A DNA stretch of 64,000 nucleotides from Mantis religiosa (lineage: Eukaryota > Arthropoda > Insecta > Mantodea > Mantidae). The stretch spans positions 82,448,630 to 82,512,629 of the forward strand of contig CM060952.1 in assembly GCA_030765055.1 (NCBI GenBank), read 5' to 3'. Made by a program: the position numbers and the translations under genes. The notes beneath the pieces are model-generated. The model was given only the letters and a program-made list of their open reading frames with translations, did not search any database and had not been told where the DNA came from. Below, in pieces: positions 22,720-35,109 of this stretch; the stretch's first letter is position 1; the number at the start of each line of letters is the position of its first letter.

Positions 22720-24172
22720 CACTACCGGTCAAGTTTTCGATCAGCTATCACAGCTGTGGATTTGTAGATAAAACAGGGATTTCGTTTTGTATATTCTATG
22801 ATATCCCCGTTCTGATAAAATATGATAAAGATGTAAATACTACGTGCTTTGACTGATTTACCGCGTAGAGAAGTGCTGAGAGTTCCCACAACTACACTGA
22901 CGTGTCTTTGCCCATGACGTTTCCATTCGAGTAGGCCTGATCTCTTCAGCAATCTGTGTAGCAAGCAGTTCGCATTGGTTTACAGTATATTTTGCGTATC
23001 TAGCAGTGTGTTTGTATATCTGATCAGGTTCATACCATGTCACCTCCTAATGGGAGATTGTAATTGAAAAACGTCCTTAATTGTTGCTCTGCATCAAGAA
23101 CGCTATTCTAATAGGACAACAGCAAGAAAAGTTGGTATAGCCCAGTCTACAGCGGTGTTTACATTGCAAAGTTCAAACAAACTAGTACCAGTGCTCGAGC
23201 TGGAAGACCCCAACTAACATCATATAGGGAAGATCAGTTTATATGTATACAGAATAAATGCCAGAGAACTGGTACAGCAACTGAAATTCGCAAGAAAGTT
23301 GAGTTTGCGAACAGCACCAATATCTGTCTCAATCGTGCAACGTCGTCCTCGTGAACAAGGTTTAGAGGGAGTGCATAGCGGCCAAAAAATCCATATTACG
23401 CAAACAAAATAAGGTGAAAAATTACATTGACACAGCAGCATGAAGTTCAACAATGGTGCAAGGTGTTATTTATTCAGCTTCAAGTGACTGGAGGCCATGG
23501 TAGAAGGTTTGTTCGTCGACTTCATAGAGAACATATGAAAAGTCAATGTGTGATATCAGCGGTGAAGCATGGTGGAGGGTCGGTAATAGTGTGGGAATGT
23601 TTTGCAGATGATAAAAGTTGATCTAGTGAGAATTAATGAAGCATTAAAGAAAGTAGGGTATCACAGGATATTGATCAAAAATGCTGATCTACCTGGCAAG
23701 AGGTTTATTGATTGTGAATTTATTCAGCAACAGGACAATGATCCCAAACATGCTTCTAAGTTGTGCAGAGGGAATGTCAATAGAAAAGAGCAATGTGGGG
23801 AACTGGAACATATGATTTGGTCAGGTCAGTCACCTGATTTAAATCCCATTGATTTATATGGGATGAACCTGACAGGGATGTGAGAAAACTGAGGTAATCT
23901 AATGTTGAAGATCTGTGGAATAATTTACAGACGTGTTAGACAGCAATATCTGCAAAAAACACTATTTAATCTTATCTTCAGAATACCAAGGGTTTGTACA
24001 GCGGTTTTGAGGGCAAAGGATGGATACTTTGTAAAGGCTAAAATCTACTTAGTATTAAAGAGAGAAAATATTAATTTTGTTGTTCTTTTTTTAATTTTTA
24101 TGACGTGTTTGTACATTGAAATAATGTATTTAGATTTTTTCATAGGTGATTGGCAACTTTTTACTGATAGTG
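22720..24172 (+). mobile_element. Tc1-like DNA transposon relic
   Basis: The left end CACTACCGGTCAAG and the right end, read inward as CACTATCAGTAAAAAG, are diverged inverted repeats. TA lies on both outer sides (22718-22719 and 24173-24174). The element is about 1453 bp and contains a decayed transposase on the plus strand. It sits in an intron, antisense to the tandem-C2 gene. Confidence 0.8.
23039..24010 (+). pseudogene. Tc1-type transposase, multiply broken
   Basis: The reading starts MSPPNGRL and then reaches a stop. An HTH region follows (RYSNRTTARKVGIAQSTAV). Further on it has HGGGSVIVWECF near 23570 (family: GGGS-M-WG-F), FIQQQDNDPKHASKL near 23722 (second catalytic Asp in the DNDPKH block), and WSGQSPDLNPIDL near 23820 (family: W-PSPDLNPIE; the catalytic Glu is replaced by Asp). 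Frameshifts occur throughout. This is a Tc1-family DD34E-type relic. Confidence 0.8.
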
Positions 24173-24684
24173 TAGTTTCTCAGGTCATGAAAATGTAATA
24201 AAATTATGACTTTTTTCTGTAAAGTGCTACAATACTCACCGTATTGAATGGACGCAGGAATTCTTACATTTACGTGACTTTCTGTACCTATACTTCCATA
24301 AACTATGTTTACAAAACTTATTCCTTCATATACTTCATTTTAATCAAGGCAGACATTTCTAAAAATTATTTCATTACATATTTTCTTGCAGGTTTATGAG
24401 AAAACACTCGATTAAGCTATAGTCAACAAATCTTTTAAAAACTCATCGCAATGTCGTTTTTGCGTGTCTAGGGGATAAGAAAAAGAAGAGCAATTTCAAG
24501 TTTGACAAAATATATGTATTTGAATATTCAAACTAATAACATATAGCACATCTTGATTTGCGTAATTTTCAAGGAGTTTTTGCACATGCACAACTGGTAT
24601 GAGTCGTGCATACTTAAAACGCGCACCAGCGCCCTAACATACTGTCGCTACAATTTTACGTCAATGTCACTAAATGACAGTATA
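24173..24684. other. Intron sequence with a family R fragment
   Basis: About 24290-24440 carries family R blocks (CTTCATTTTAATCAAG, CATATTTTCTTGCAGGTT). The remainder is unrecognised. Confidence 0.4.
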
Positions 24685-25383
24685 CACTACGATCTATATA
24701 AACCTGAATCATTTCAATAGGCCATAACTTTTGAACCAATAATACGACACACTGCAACTTTGGGAGAGTATTATATACAACTGGGAGATTACATTACATT
24801 ATTTACATCTCAGAAAAAAATGTTGGAAGTGTCCTCCACCAGCATCTAAACATGTTTGCACTCGTCTCACCATATTCTTTGAAGTTTTACGGAGAGTATC
24901 CTCGCCAATGTTACTTATTTCGTTTGGAATGGATTCATCGAGAACATCACTTATCCGTGGTCTATTGTTATACACTCTCTTTTGTACAGTTTCTTTGATA
25001 ATTGAATATTCTTAAAAGGCATGTGCCCCCCCCCCCCAGGTCCCCTGTCCTAACCTCACCGGATTTTTTCTTGTGCATATATCTAAAAATAGAGTGTACA
25101 AGAATAGGCCACGGACAACTGATGTTCTCAAGGAATCCAATGGAACCGAAATAAGTAACATTGGCGAGGATACTCTCCGTAAAACTTCAAAGAATATGGT
25201 GAGACGAGTGCAAACATGCATAGATGCTGGTGAAGGACACTTCCAACATTTTCTCTGAGATATAAATAGTGTAATGCAAACTCCCAATTGTGTATTATAT
25301 TTTCCCAAAGTTGCAGTGTGTCCTATTATTGGTTCAAAAGTTATGGCCTATTGAAATGGTTAAGTTTTTTATGGATCGCACTG
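24685..25383. mobile_element. Fold-back mariner-type element
   Basis: The left arm (24685 to about 24995) and right arm (about 25073 to 25383) are reverse complements with scattered mismatches. The ends are CACTACGATC and, inward from the right, CAGTGCGATC, with TA outside each (24683-24684 and 25384-25385). Each arm contains the 3' end of a mariner/Tc1-type transposase. In the right arm, plus strand, it reads RRVQTCIDAGEGHFQHFL and then stop, a common C-terminus of these enzymes. The central 75 bp includes a C13 run at 25027-25039. Two element ends joined head to head, so no transposase can be made. Confidence 0.8.
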
Positions 25384-25385
25384 TA

Positions 25386-26146
25386 CATGAACAGGAGCAA
25401 TAAATATATTTTTTTTTTCCTGCTACAAAACACTGCATACGAACGATGTATCCTAAAAATGTTGCAAAGACATGAAACAAAACACAGAAATCATGTACAT
25501 TATAGGTGAATAATCCCAATCTTTATTGTTCCATGGAGGTTTAAAACACGACACTAGAACGGTTATCAGAAAGTATCAGAGCCAAACAATAAAGTTTAGA
25601 ATTAAATATGCGCAAGAAGTTCATTTATTTTCCGTCTTTAAGGTTTTGAAGTAGCGGGTAGGTTTCACTTTTTTTTCCATATATCTCTAGCTTATCCAGA
25701 TAAACGTGATTTAAATGCTTTATTAAAACGCATTACCTTCAGAAATACCCGTACAGTGAACATTCAGCGACACAATTTACTAAAACGCTCAGCAAATATT
25801 GTTCGCACCTTGAATGTACTGATACGTGTTGCATGTAACTCACAATCTGCTTTTATGTGGCACCTCATATAGAAATGAATTAGCAATCATTCATCATCCG
25901 TTATTCATCCTAGTAAAAGTTTCTATGGAACAGATTTAGTTTGTGCTTTATTGGTGTTATTTTGATAATTAATTTAATAAATTATGTATGCATGACTGAC
26001 GTCATCAACATTTTAGTTTAAATAATGCCTTATTTTTCCGAAAAGTGACTGAAAGCTAATTTTTATACGTATTTCATATACCTACCTTTTTTTTTAGAGG
26101 CGTCGTCAGACTAGGCGCCTCAGTTTATTTATTTATTTATTTATTT
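25386..26146. other. Intron sequence
   Basis: No feature supported. Confidence 0.4.
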
Positions 26147-26275
26147 CTTTTTTAAGTTTACGTCCTTAAGGCATATCGAACTATGAATGAAATGGATGAA
26201 ATGATGCTCTGAGCTCACAGTCCATAGCGAAATTCGTCCTTCAGGTTAAGGGAAAATCTCGGACAAACCTTATCA
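26147..26275 (-). mobile_element. SINE-A (copy 4), 3' half, split by hAT
   Basis: Reverse-strand family A tail and body (TTAAGTTTACGTCCTTAAGG, GGATGAAATGATGCTC). It stops at the hAT insertion and resumes at 29765 with the tRNA-like head. Together the two parts restore one full SINE apart from the duplicated GTTATCAC. Confidence 0.85.
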
Positions 26276-26640
26276 GTTATCACTAGGGCCCGAATTTTCA
26301 TGAAAAGTCATCTGTTTTCTGAGTAGTCATAGACGATGCTTATTTGAAATTAAGTGTATTCGGAACAAATACGTTAGATATATATGGTTTTTATAGGTTA
26401 TCAAAATTAATTTTTCCCACATTTTTATAATAAGGTCATTTTTAAAACATTTAGATGCATTTTCCGGTCATTTTCTTCCCTTTTCACCAATTTATTGGGC
26501 ATTTTCATCTGTGACCCGCATAGGGAGGCCCGCGTTCAAATTCCGTGGTCGAGGCGACCCTGACCCATGGGATTTTTGCGGTTTTTTTTACACAATTTGT
26601 GATTACAAGTTTATTTTTATCATCATATTTTATTATTTAT

Positions 26641-26855
26641 GCCCACCTCGATAGCGTTCAAGAGGTCCCGAGTTCGATTCTCAGTCAGGGTGAGTTACCG
26701 GGATAAGGTTTCTCCGGGGTTTTCCCTTATCCTAAGAGATGAATGTCGGATAACTCTAAAGTTCCATGGACCCTGGGCTCAATTGAGCATCATTTCACCC
26801 TTTCCATTCATAGTCCGATATGACTTAACGTTGGAGGACGTAAATTACAAAAAAA
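26641..26855 (+). mobile_element. SINE-A (copy 5), internal deletion in head
   Basis: Starts GCCCACCTCGATAGCG and jumps to TTCAAGAGGTCCCGAG, so about 30 bp of the tRNA-like head are missing. The body and tail are otherwise typical. Nested in the 5' part of the hAT element. Confidence 0.85.
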
Positions 26856-27141
26856 GTCATCTTTTATGAAATAATACCTTTGTAAGTGTTGTAAACATGT
26901 AATTAACACAGGTTAGCGTCCTAACAATGCTGGTGAATTTATGACACATCAGTTCGAGAAATCGTCTATTACGTCATTCAATACGTGTGGATTGCATCAG
27001 TCAGGACTTCAGGAGCTAGAATGTCGCAGTAAGGAGAGTAGTTTGTGAGGTGTGTAAATTTGTTGTGTTGTGGAATTGAAATGCCAAAACAAAAACAGTC
27101 AACTGCGTCCCGTTTGAACAGTATGTTTCAGAGTTTGGCGG

Positions 27142-27317
<176 letters not shown>

Positions 27318-27881
27318 ATATAAATTTTAACTAGTTGGAAACGTACTCTCTACTGATGGAACTGTATCGCTCTGTAAAGTGTGCGAAAGTAAAGTCGCTG
27401 CAGACAAACAGTTTACCGTACATGTTGGGCGGGAAAAACATTTGCGAGCTCTTCAAAATGTGAAAAAAAAAGACAATCGTCCTTGTTACTGTTAAAAGAA
27501 ACGGCTTCGACGTCAAGTAACAAATCATCTTCCTTTTAAAAAGAATCATGTGAAGTGTTTGTTATTGAAAATATTCCGCTAGGAAAATTAAGTAGTTCCA
27601 AATTACGAGATTTTCTTGAACGTCACACTGGCCATGCAATTCCAGATGAATCAACTTCGCGTAAAAGTTACCTCCAAAAATGTTATGAAGTTACGTTAAA
27701 TCGAATACGCGAATGTGTGAATGGAAAAAAAAAAAAAAAAAATCTATCAATTGATGAGACAACCGATTCAGTGGGGCGTTATGTTACCAACGTAGTGATA
27801 GGTGCGCTAGAAGCTACTAGTGCCGGAAAAATGTTTCTTCCGACCTCAGAGGTTATGGAAGCTGTTAACCACTGTCAGATA

Positions 27882-28612
27882 TAAAAACGGGAATTTAATT
27901 GTTCTTTTACACTAGCCGTGTGTAGGACGCACTATGAAAGGGTAGAGCCAGAGTGAAAAATTCAATGCCATTGCCGGGATTTGAACCACGGATCTTCTGG
28001 TTTTCGTCCAGCCGCTCTAACCATTTGAGCTACTATGGTCAACGTGCCAGCATTACATTAAGTTCTCCAACTGACTCGTGTTTCTCCCGGTAAATCACTA
28101 GGAGTCCTCATAAACACATGAGCCAACTACCTTAATGGCGACTTACCATGCTGTAAGTACTTTAAGGCCCGGGCTTTATAGTTCGGACCACTATTAGGTA
28201 CAATAAATGGAAATTAATTGTTCTTTCACACTAGCCGTGTGTAGGACGTAGAGTGAAAAATTCAATTGAATTTTTCACTCTGGCTCTACCCTTTCATAGT
28301 GCGTCCTACACACGGCTAGTGTGAAAGAACAATTAATTTCCATTTATTGTACCTAATAGTGGTCCGAACTATAAAGCCCGGGCCTTAAAGTACTTACAGC
28401 ATAGTAAGTCGCCATTAAGGTAGTTGTCTCATATGTTTATAAGGACTCCTAGTGGTTTACCGGGAGAAACACGAGTCAGTTGGAGAATTTAATGTCATGC
28501 TGGCACGTTAGCCATAGTAGCTCAAATAGTTCGAGTGGCTGGACGGAAACCAGAAGATCCGTGGTTCAAATCCCGGCTATGGCATTGCATTTTTTACTCT
28601 GGCTCTACCCTT
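27882..28612. mobile_element. P-family palindromic tRNA-like element (copy 2)
   Basis: Inserted in the hAT transposase with a 7-bp target duplication TCAGATA (27875-27881 and 28613-28619). The coding sequence on both sides joins across it. It is a head-to-head pair of P sequences: the outer ends AAAGGGTAGAG (27938) and CTCTACCC (28610) pair, and the centre is a perfect 30-nt palindrome with its axis at 28265/28266 and no spacer. The left arm lacks about 20 nt near the centre. It shows about 20-25 percent difference from copy 1 by eye, so the two are independent old insertions. Confidence 0.85.
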
Positions 28613-29756
28613 TCAGATAACTGTTCGATAAATTAATGTATTTATTGTGGCCTAGTGGAAGACAGCATGACAACGTGCTCCTCTTCCTAACATGCCTTAC
28701 TTGGTAAAGGAGGCAAAATTGATCCAATCATTTTACAGTAAGATGGTGCATGTCACGTGTTTGGCCCATGCTTTTCATTGAATTGCGAAACAGGTCAGAT
28801 CAACATTTCCAGAAGTAGATACAAAAATTTCCACAGTAATTTCCGAACTATGTATCAAAGAAAAAGCCCCTAATATAGCTTTGTCCCCGGCACCAATTTT
28901 AACACGCTGGGTTACATGGTTAACTGCATGTATATACCACTGTGACAATTTTCAAATAGTGAGAGAAGTAGTGAATAGCTTTGATAGGGTAGATTCCAAG
29001 GCAGTTGAGAGCGCACAGGATCTGTTTTCTGATACTCAAATCCAACGTAAATTAGCTTTCACTATATCAAATTTTACATATTTGAGGGAAACTGCAACCC
29101 ACCTTGAAAAAAGTGGCATGACATTGTATAAGTCGATTGAGTTAGTGAGGATTGCGGAAGAGAGGATACAAAACGTAGAAGGTGAGATTGGGACAAAATT
29201 AAACAGAAACTAAAATTTGTGTTGGACAAAAATAAAGGATACTAAACAGTTTGTCAGATTGCCGATATGTTGTCAGGAGAAAACTTCAGAACTGATATTT
29301 TTGAACAGGATTTAACAGGCAGTGACATGGTGTTTTTCAAATATGCACCAAATAACATCTGTGGAAGTGGGGAGAAGTGTCTCAAAGTATAAAACAGTTT
29401 TAGCTGACAACCACCGTTCCTTTACTTTTGATAACTTGAAGATGACCATGGTGGTGTACTACAACGCTAAGGTATGTTTTGGCTAATGAATACAGCAACT
29501 TATTTTTTCATATTTTATAAAATTGAAAATGACCTGATGAATTTTTCATTTATTTATTATTTACTAGCAATAATTGTATTACTTACTGAGAAAGTTAATT
29601 TTAAAATGTGGTTATTCGAACCATATATTCATTATTTGTCTATTTTTAATTTTTGTTAGGTAATTTTTTTTACATGTTATGTGCATTTTTTATATTTTAA
29701 GGGCATTTTATAGCTCATTTTTAGAGAACTTTTAGGACAACAACTTCCGGGCCCTG

Positions 29757-29838
29757 GTTATCACCCTGACCAAATTCGAACTCGGGACCTCTTGAACGCG
29801 AGATAGACATGTTACCATCTATGCTACCGAGGTGAGCC
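29757..29838 (-). mobile_element. SINE-A (copy 4), tRNA-like head
   Basis: Second half of the split SINE, containing the reverse-complemented B box (GAACTCGGGACCTC) and A box (GTTACCATCTATGCTACC). The first 8 bases are the hAT target duplication. Confidence 0.85.
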
Positions 29839-29998
29839 CCAGTTTGTTAGGCGCTGGCTTACTGATTCCAAGGTCGCGGGATAAACCCGGTTCATACCAA
29901 TGTTTTGAGTGTGTTTAAGAGCGACAGCCTCATATCGTAGATTTATTGGCTTGTAGAAAGCTCTTGTGGGACGAAATGCTGGCATACCGGCGGCGCTG
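29839..29998 (+). mobile_element. SINE-D (copy 2)
   Basis: TTGTTAGGCGCTGGCTTACT, GATTCCAAGGTCGCGGG, TTCATACCAATG, ATTTATTGGCTTGTAGAAAG and GCATACCGGCGGCGCTGAT occur in the family D order. It abuts the head of SINE-A copy 4. Confidence 0.75.
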
Positions 29999-30087
29999 AT
30001 AGCTTTGTAATTGGCAGTGTCGTTAAGAACTAGCGAAAAGTTAGCTGGGTTTTCCAAGTTACGCCTAATACAATTTACATTACTTAC

Positions 30088-30432
30088 CGTCTGTTTTGCC
30101 CCGGCTATGCCACTGGAGATCTCCTGAGCTTTCCGCCAGATGTCGGGAGTTTCCAACTCTTCATTGTCACCGAAACTGAGCGAAAGTGGCTTATGCCGAA
30201 AAAGTGTGTGATCCAATGGCCAGGTGGCAGCACCAATATTCCGTTTCTTGCCCGAGGAATCCGCAGCGCAGATAGTGAACACGAGAAAGTTGCTGGCTGC
30301 AAGGATTTCGCTGAGCTGCCGTTGTCTTGTAGTTCTCTTGTCGAGATCAAAGGCGAAGTCCTGGTTGTACACGGGCCACGATTCAGGCTTCCCTTCTGTC
30401 TCGCATCTTTTGGTGCCCGGAAATAGTTTCAC
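30088..30432 (-). CDS. Synaptotagmin-like tandem-C2 protein, C2A exon
   Basis: Acceptor CTTTGTGGACAG before 30432 and donor ACG|GTAAGT after 30088. It is 115 codons, phase 0 at both ends. The peptide VKLFPGTKRCETEGKPESWP continues the C2A strand from the exon at 34794 (SSYTIK). It carries on with VYNQDFAFDLD (family: NPVFNE-F-F), FLVFTICAADSSGKKRNIG (strand plus GKK-IG turn) and a linker EETPD-like acidic stretch ending ISSGIAGAKQT. It completes the first C2 domain and the interdomain linker. Acidic calcium ligands in loops 1 and 3 are largely absent (CAADSSG in place of D-D-x-x). Confidence 0.88.
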
Positions 30433-30930
30433 CTGTCCACAAAGACGGAATTAATTACCTGCCACATGAAGCAAATTGCTGCAGTACGATATGTCAGTAT
30501 GAACTATGTACCTGCCACATACATCGCTGTAGGTAGCAGTTCCTGCTCACGACTAAAACTCAGTGAAAGTTATAGCTACAATGGAAACAGTAGGCTAAGT
30601 ATTTTATAAGTTGTGATGGTTTGCATAAACACAAGGAAAAGAAATGAAATAAAAATGAATGACTTTTCATCTGAGACCAGTATAAATTCATATTTGAAAA
30701 TTCACACTAACAATAAATTATATCTATCCCAAATGGTTAACTACTCACAAAGGAAAGAAGAAAGAAAGGAAAAGAAAAACAGAGACATTTCGTTTGTTAA
30801 CAACATCTACATTTTTCACGTATCTCTTGGGGTTTTCTGGTTGATGATTGAAATTTGACGAAAGGACTGACAGATCTGTGGATGGATGATTTTTACTTCA
30901 GAAGTACAGCAGAACAATATTTAAAATCTA
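30433..30930. other. Intron sequence
   Basis: No feature recognised. A purine-rich run lies near 30750-30780. Confidence 0.4.
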
Positions 30931-31750
30931 AGTGTTACACTCACATGACTTACTTTAGTCTTACACAGACGCTTATTCCTCTACTTCATGTTAATCAAGA
31001 TAAACATTATCTTATTTTAATTTTCTTGTAGGTACAAGGGAATATGGGAAATTATAGTCAAATAATTTTTTTAATTTAAGTCCTCCAACGTGAAGTTATA
31101 TTGGAAGATGAATGAAATGATGCTCAAATGAGCTCAGGGTCCATAGAGCTTATAGTTACCCAATATTTCTCTTTCAGGATAAGGATAAACCCCGGAAAAA
31201 TCCTTATCCAGATAACTCACCCTGACCAAGCTTTTAATTCATGACCTCAGAACGTGAGGCAGACATTACGAGGCGGGCATTTAAAGAGGTTGTCACTGTG
31301 TGATGGCTTTGAAATTCCATTCTCTTTGCACGGCCAGGAGGGCAGGGATTAATAACTTTCTATTTCGAGAAAAGTATAAGTATTACAAAATTCAAACCAA
31401 TAATAAGGACTAGCTCAGAAATGGTTAAATCTACAATTATTTTACAAGTGCACACTTATCCAAATATATATTTTTTGTATAATAAGTTTTTGTCTACTTC
31501 TTAAGTTTATCAGTTATACAAAAGGCATTCAGAATGAACGGAACATCTGAGGGTATTCTTAGAAAATTCAAGATATATATTTTATTTGTTGTCAAAGTAC
31601 CTTAAACATTTAGTAATTTAATCAAAATCGTTAGTGTTTAATTTTTGAGAAAATCAAAATTATTCTAAAATGTTTTATGTAAAGAGTAGTTTATGGTGAA
31701 GAACTTTATTTTTTGAAGATCTCGGGTCGTATCCTTGGAGTATTTTGAGT
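30931..31750 (+). repeat. Repeat family R, plus copy split by a SINE
   Basis: One of the most complete copies: CACATGACTT at the left, ATCAAGATAAACATTATCTT, TTTTCTTGTAGGTACAAGG, then SINE-A at 31067-31281. After it come TGTGATGGCTTTGAAATTCC, AAGTATTACAAAATTCAAAC, ATTCAGAATGAACGGAACAT and AGTAGTTTATGG near the right end. Confidence 0.75.
31067..31281 (-). mobile_element. SINE-A (copy 6)
   Basis: Reverse orientation: TTTAATTTAAGTCCTCCAAC tail, AACCCCGGAAAAATCC body, head eroded near ACGAGGCGGGC. Nested in family R. Confidence 0.85.
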
Positions 31751-32570
31751 ATTTTTGAGTGAAATACAATACTTCGTCTACAAGTACCATTCCTTATGTA
31801 TGTGTCCGAATCTTTTCCTAAATCTGAATGATACTTTAAAAACAATTGAACGTGGGCAAACTCAGCTGATAAACCAACTTCTCTTGTTTTGATGCCTCGA
31901 TTTAGTTCAGCCATGATATTAACAAAGTTGAATAGGTCAAGGGTAACTGTAATTTTTATAAAACCAATGTTTTGCCTGCGGAATTAATTTTCCGTATTTG
32001 ATTTATTTACTAATAAATCCTGTATTCAATAACAAAATCAATTATACCATCGCGAATTGAAGAGTTATCTGATGCAGCAGACACATCCATTATTAATATT
32101 TTCATTGTTGATATTATATCACCGCGCTCTACTTCAGTTGATGAAGTATTGGACAGGTTATGATAAACCATAACCTAACCTCCATAGAAACAAGTTTTGT
32201 CTGATAATAACTCAAGTCTGGGTAGTGAAGCAATACATTAATAGCTTTAAAATGTTTCCAGTGGCATGCACTTTGTCATGACGAACCAAATGGTAAAACA
32301 TCCAAACCGAATGGCGCCTTTATCGTATTGAGTTTAATTAAAATAAGAAATTTGTTCCATCGAGAAGTATAAAATTATAATACTTAGGATAACCAGTTTT
32401 GATTTTCCATCAGATGTGAAGATTATTGATGCAATTGCGGATTATTAAGGAATCTAAAGAACCAGACAAGCAGCAGTGGAGAGGGTAACATTAGAATTGC
32501 CGCTAAGGAAACAACCAAATAGTGTATACGAAATGGGAAGTCTATATTTCTCGAAGTTAAATACTTCTTT
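31751..32570. other. Intron sequence
   Basis: No exon or repeat was identified. A minus-strand frame at 31675-31914 overlaps the end of family R and is not a gene. Confidence 0.4.
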
Positions 32571-32800
32571 CTGTTCAGCAGCTTGGCGTCGCGGTTACAT
32601 GTGAAATTCGAATTTAGGAGGTCCCAGATTTGAATCCCGGAGACCGCCTCCTCTAACCCTTTTATGGTTTGCCCGGGTAGGTAGGCGAATACTGGAGTGG
32701 TTTCTCTTTATCTTCATAATTATCTGTTCTAGGAATGTAAGACGAGGTGTCGGAGTCTGTCGAGTTCCTGGATATGACTTTGTAGAATTTCTTCCCTGGA
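32571..32800 (+). mobile_element. Candidate tRNA-derived SINE, family E
   Basis: CAGCTTGGCGTCGCGGTTA followed by GGTCCCAGATTTGAATCCCG has the spacing of A-box and B-box sequences, and a SINE-like body (TTTGCCCGGGTAGGTAGGCG) follows. Only one copy was seen in the window, so ends are unknown. Confidence 0.4.
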
Positions 32801-34793
32801 ATTGGTAAGTAATATTCAATCAACGAGGAGTGAGGGGTCCAAGGGTGTCGAGATGCATTTGAACTGGAAACGTTAGAGACTCAGTTCATGCTCCTTTGGT
32901 CGCCCTTCGGTCGCCCCTCCCTCCCAAGGATCATGCTAGAACCAAAAATGGTTTGTTGCGTCCTAATTTGGGTGCTCTGCTCTGGGTTTCCGAGGTCCAC
33001 TCCCCATTCGTCCGTACCTTTACATTTATCTTTCACCTATGTTTTGTTAACGGGTTCTACTGTACGAGAGAACTGTGTAGATTTTCTTTTGGGATTAAAG
33101 GGAAGGTTAAAAAATTTATAAGAAGTTAAGAAGTGACTCGACTGATGATTGTTCCACTTCGAGTGATGGTTGTTCCACTGCCCAGAACTTGGAAGGCTGT
33201 CGAAGGGAGATTAAACAAGTCAGATTTGGCGATATTTCGTATCCTTTTGCGTAAATATCAGGCATTTTTATATCTTATTAGAACGAATCGGGTCTGTAAA
33301 AATTACAGTAAAGGAGAGAATTTCCCGTAAAAATCTTGTAGATTTTGTATACCTGCAAAAAGAATGGGCGAGGTAAATGAAATTCCCTAATTTATTATTT
33401 GAGTGTGGAAGTTAGAGTTTCAGCTAACTTAACTTTGTTTAAAGTAACCGTGTTGTATGAGGGCTAAACATAGCATGCCATGCAGTTGTTAATCAGCGGA
33501 AGTGCTGCGGATTCATAAATGGTCCATACAGTGAGAAGGTTAATAGCAAATGAAACATTAATGGCGGTTGGTCGATATCGTGGGACACTGCCACCATCAC
33601 AAGGTCAATTTCATTTGGTCCTGTTGCGCCTCGTGGTCTACTTCTTCCTACCAAACTTTATTTTATAACTCTTTTCAAAAACAATTACACAAAGGGAATA
33701 ACGATAGATGTTTAACAACTGAACGTTATACACTGCCCTTGGTATTACTCTTTGCAAGTAATTGCGAGACACAATATAGGTAATGTTATATGTGATATCT
33801 GTATTTTAGTATGGTTTTGTCTTTAGCTTATGTTTACTAGTATACCAGATTAAACAAAATTCCTTCAAAATGTAGACATTTCAACGTAAATATTTTGTTT
33901 GTCAGATAAATATGATTAAGATAGGTCTTCTAAGTTATGTCATTTTTTTTTTTTTTTTAGAGAATCGAACATTTCAACGATCTACCTTGTAAAAGGTATT
34001 TGAATAAAGTTTGACGTGTATTGGAAATACTTCTTAAAGTCTCTTCTTTAGCAACGTATGCATGATACTGCAGGTGTACAGGTGAGCTACTACTTCAAAA
34101 CTGATGCACTCGTTTCGCAAATAAAAATATCATTGTGAATAGCAGATACCCTTTTTACGAGTGGGAATCTAAAATAGGCATCCATGATATATTAAAAAAA
34201 CTGAAATTATGAGAGAGTTGTTTGAAAACGTTTGCATCCGGACTTGACATAAAGCATGCGTACAGACAAAAGTGTCCATACACGTGAAATTAAGCGATGA
34301 TACTACAGCACAGCTGAAATTTGGAATATCAAAGTAATTCAGATCGAGCTGTAAACAACCTAATTACCAGATGGTCTGCTATCAAAAGGATTGACGTAGT
34401 ATATTGTTTACAAAAAGTGCCTCCATGTCAAAACTCGTAATTAATTTAATTATTGAACTCCGACAGCAGGCTTTTTGTACGCAAATGTTTCCACCCTTGC
34501 TATTGTCACTACAACAAAACAAAACCGCACATAATTCTAACGCTACCAACAACGAAAGGCAGGACAAATACGCAGAAACAATCAACTTAATATTGTGCTA
34601 TTTGTAAAGAAAATAGTGCCCTGGATTTTAAAATAGCTTTTACTACCTATTTGATTAAACTTAGGCCACCAAAGTTAGTACGGATTGCCTTGTTACTATG
34701 CTGAGGAGGTGCTGTTTTCCAAGATTCAATACCGAGATCTCGCCGGAAATACATGTTTTGAGGGGTATTTTCATAAAAAGTAGTGCAACTTAC
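32801..34793. other. Intron sequence
   Basis: No gene supported. 32880-33120 is moderately GC-rich and open on the plus strand in two frames without recognised content. A short repeated phrase (GATGATTGTTCCACT, GTGATGGTTGTTCCACT) occurs near 33140-33180. Confidence 0.35.
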
Positions 34794-35084
34794 CTTGATG
34801 GTGTAAGAAGATACAGAGGCATTAGCCACTTTAGCCGGCAGATGCCTAGCCCCTATGACGTGAACCTTGATCTTACTGGTGTTACGAACATAGCCGACCC
34901 TGAAGCCGACAGTGGGCACAGGTTCTAGAGACTGATCTTTGGCCAGTCCGCCGCTGACTCTAGTTCCGGACTTGTAGCCTATTATGTTCTTGATTGATGC
35001 AATTGATGCACTGACCGCCATGCTTATGTCCAGAGAGTGTAGGTCGTGGAGCCCCGTCAGCGCGTTAGCACCATCCCTTCCTTC
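34794..35084 (-). CDS. Synaptotagmin-like tandem-C2 protein, linker and C2A start
   Basis: Acceptor GTGTTTTGCTGCAG before 35084, donor ATCAAG|GTAAGT after 34794; 97 codons, phase 0 at both ends. It begins EGRDGANALTGLHDLHSLDI, a linker, then VGFRVGYVRNTSKIKVHVIG and ARHLPAKVANASVSSYTIK. The pattern G-hydrophobic-Y...L-V-V...A-LP is the opening of a synaptotagmin-type C2 domain. The loop after LP, usually rich in Asp (MGGTSDPYVK), is ANASVSSYTIK here and has no acidic residue. It is the most upstream exon I can place with confidence; the transmembrane segment expected of synaptotagmins is not in it. Confidence 0.88.
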
Positions 35085-35109
35085 CTGCAGCAAAACACCA
35101 TTACCTCGC

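Noticed and set aside
32888..33129. Two overlapping 77-codon plus-strand frames
   Set aside because: No splice sites, start context or recognisable motifs; probably GC-richer repeat sequence.
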